Assembly (NCBI GenBank): GCA_937958685.1 | Contig: CALGNF010000018.1 | Coordinates: forward strand, 1 to 18,052 | DNA length: 18,052 nucleotides | Direction: 5' to 3' | Source of the DNA: an uncultured Caryophanales bacterium | GTDB taxonomy: Bacteria > Bacillota_I > Bacilli_A > Izemoplasmatales > Hujiaoplasmataceae | In this document: one piece after another, positions 18,002 through 18,052 of the stretch | Layout of the letters: every line of letters begins with the position of its first letter | Position numbering within the stretch: position 1 is the stretch's first letter | Position numbers and translations under genes: made by a program | Notes under the pieces: generated by a model | Database searches by the model: none | The model's input: the letters and a program-made list of their open reading frames with translations, nothing else | What the model was told of the DNA's origin: nothing

Positions 18002-18052
18002 GGGACTGTAAGGAAATGAAGATTTGATTATCTTCATGGACTACACAGTCCC
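18002..18052. repeat. Nested inverted repeat at the contig end (terminator or mobile-element end)
   Basis: GGGACTGT (18002-18009) pairs with ACAGTCCC (18045-18052), and inside it ATGAAGAT (18016-18023) pairs with ATCTTCAT (18030-18037) around TTGATT. Unpaired stretches of 6 and 7 bases separate the two stems. It starts two bases after the radical SAM stop, with AAAA before it. The window ends exactly at the last paired base, so a T-run that would mark it as a (bidirectional) terminator cannot be seen. GGGACTGT/ACAGTCCC ends also occur in some insertion sequences, and contigs often break at such repeats. Confidence 0.6.

Overview
The window looks like one end of a draft-assembly contig from a bacterium of the Bacillota or a related Bacilli/Mollicutes-like lineage. 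Three things point there. The order leuS, comFA-comFC, hpf, secA-prfB resembles the comF-hpf-secA-prfB neighbourhood of Bacillus. leuS is controlled by a T-box. The glycogen genes include the GlgC plus GlgD pair typical of Firmicutes. Third codon positions are rich in G and C, so this is not a low-GC Mycoplasma. TGA is used as a stop (glgB, recX, comFA, the glycogen fusion gene) and RF2 is encoded, so the standard bacterial code applies. I cannot name the species. The first 46 bases are Illumina adapter, so real sequence starts at base 47.

Layout: all genes but the last lie on the minus strand, so transcription runs from high to low coordinates. From right to left: a divergent promoter region (about 16970-17031) separates a radical SAM gene on the plus strand (17049-17999) from a membrane protein gene (16126-16950). 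Next come leuS with its own promoter and T-box leader (13416-16112), then comFA and a truncated comFC (11678-13362), then hpf with its own promoter and a strong terminator (11085-11716). After the terminator a new promoter starts a long, tightly packed run: secA, prfB, recX, glgB, glgC, a glgD-glgA fusion and, after an 80-base gap with its own candidate promoter, glgP, which is cut by the contig edge.

The genes form three groups. Translation and protein export: LeuS, RF2, the hibernation factor HPF and SecA. DNA uptake and repair: ComFA, a ComFC remnant and RecX. Glycogen: GlgC makes ADP-glucose, the GlgD half of the fusion probably modulates GlgC, the GlgA half elongates the chain, GlgB branches it and GlgP degrades it.

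The most notable item is the single-polypeptide fusion of GlgD (ADP-glucose pyrophosphorylase regulatory subunit) to GlgA (glycogen synthase). Other points of interest are an RF2 gene without the usual programmed frameshift, a ComFC reduced to its zinc-finger half, a leuS T-box whose specifier reads UUG, a hairpin over the comFA start, extended -10 motifs at every promoter I could identify, and a nested inverted repeat exactly at the right-hand end. I found no tRNA, rRNA, CRISPR array, complete insertion sequence or prophage gene. No gene-free stretch exceeds 300 bases.
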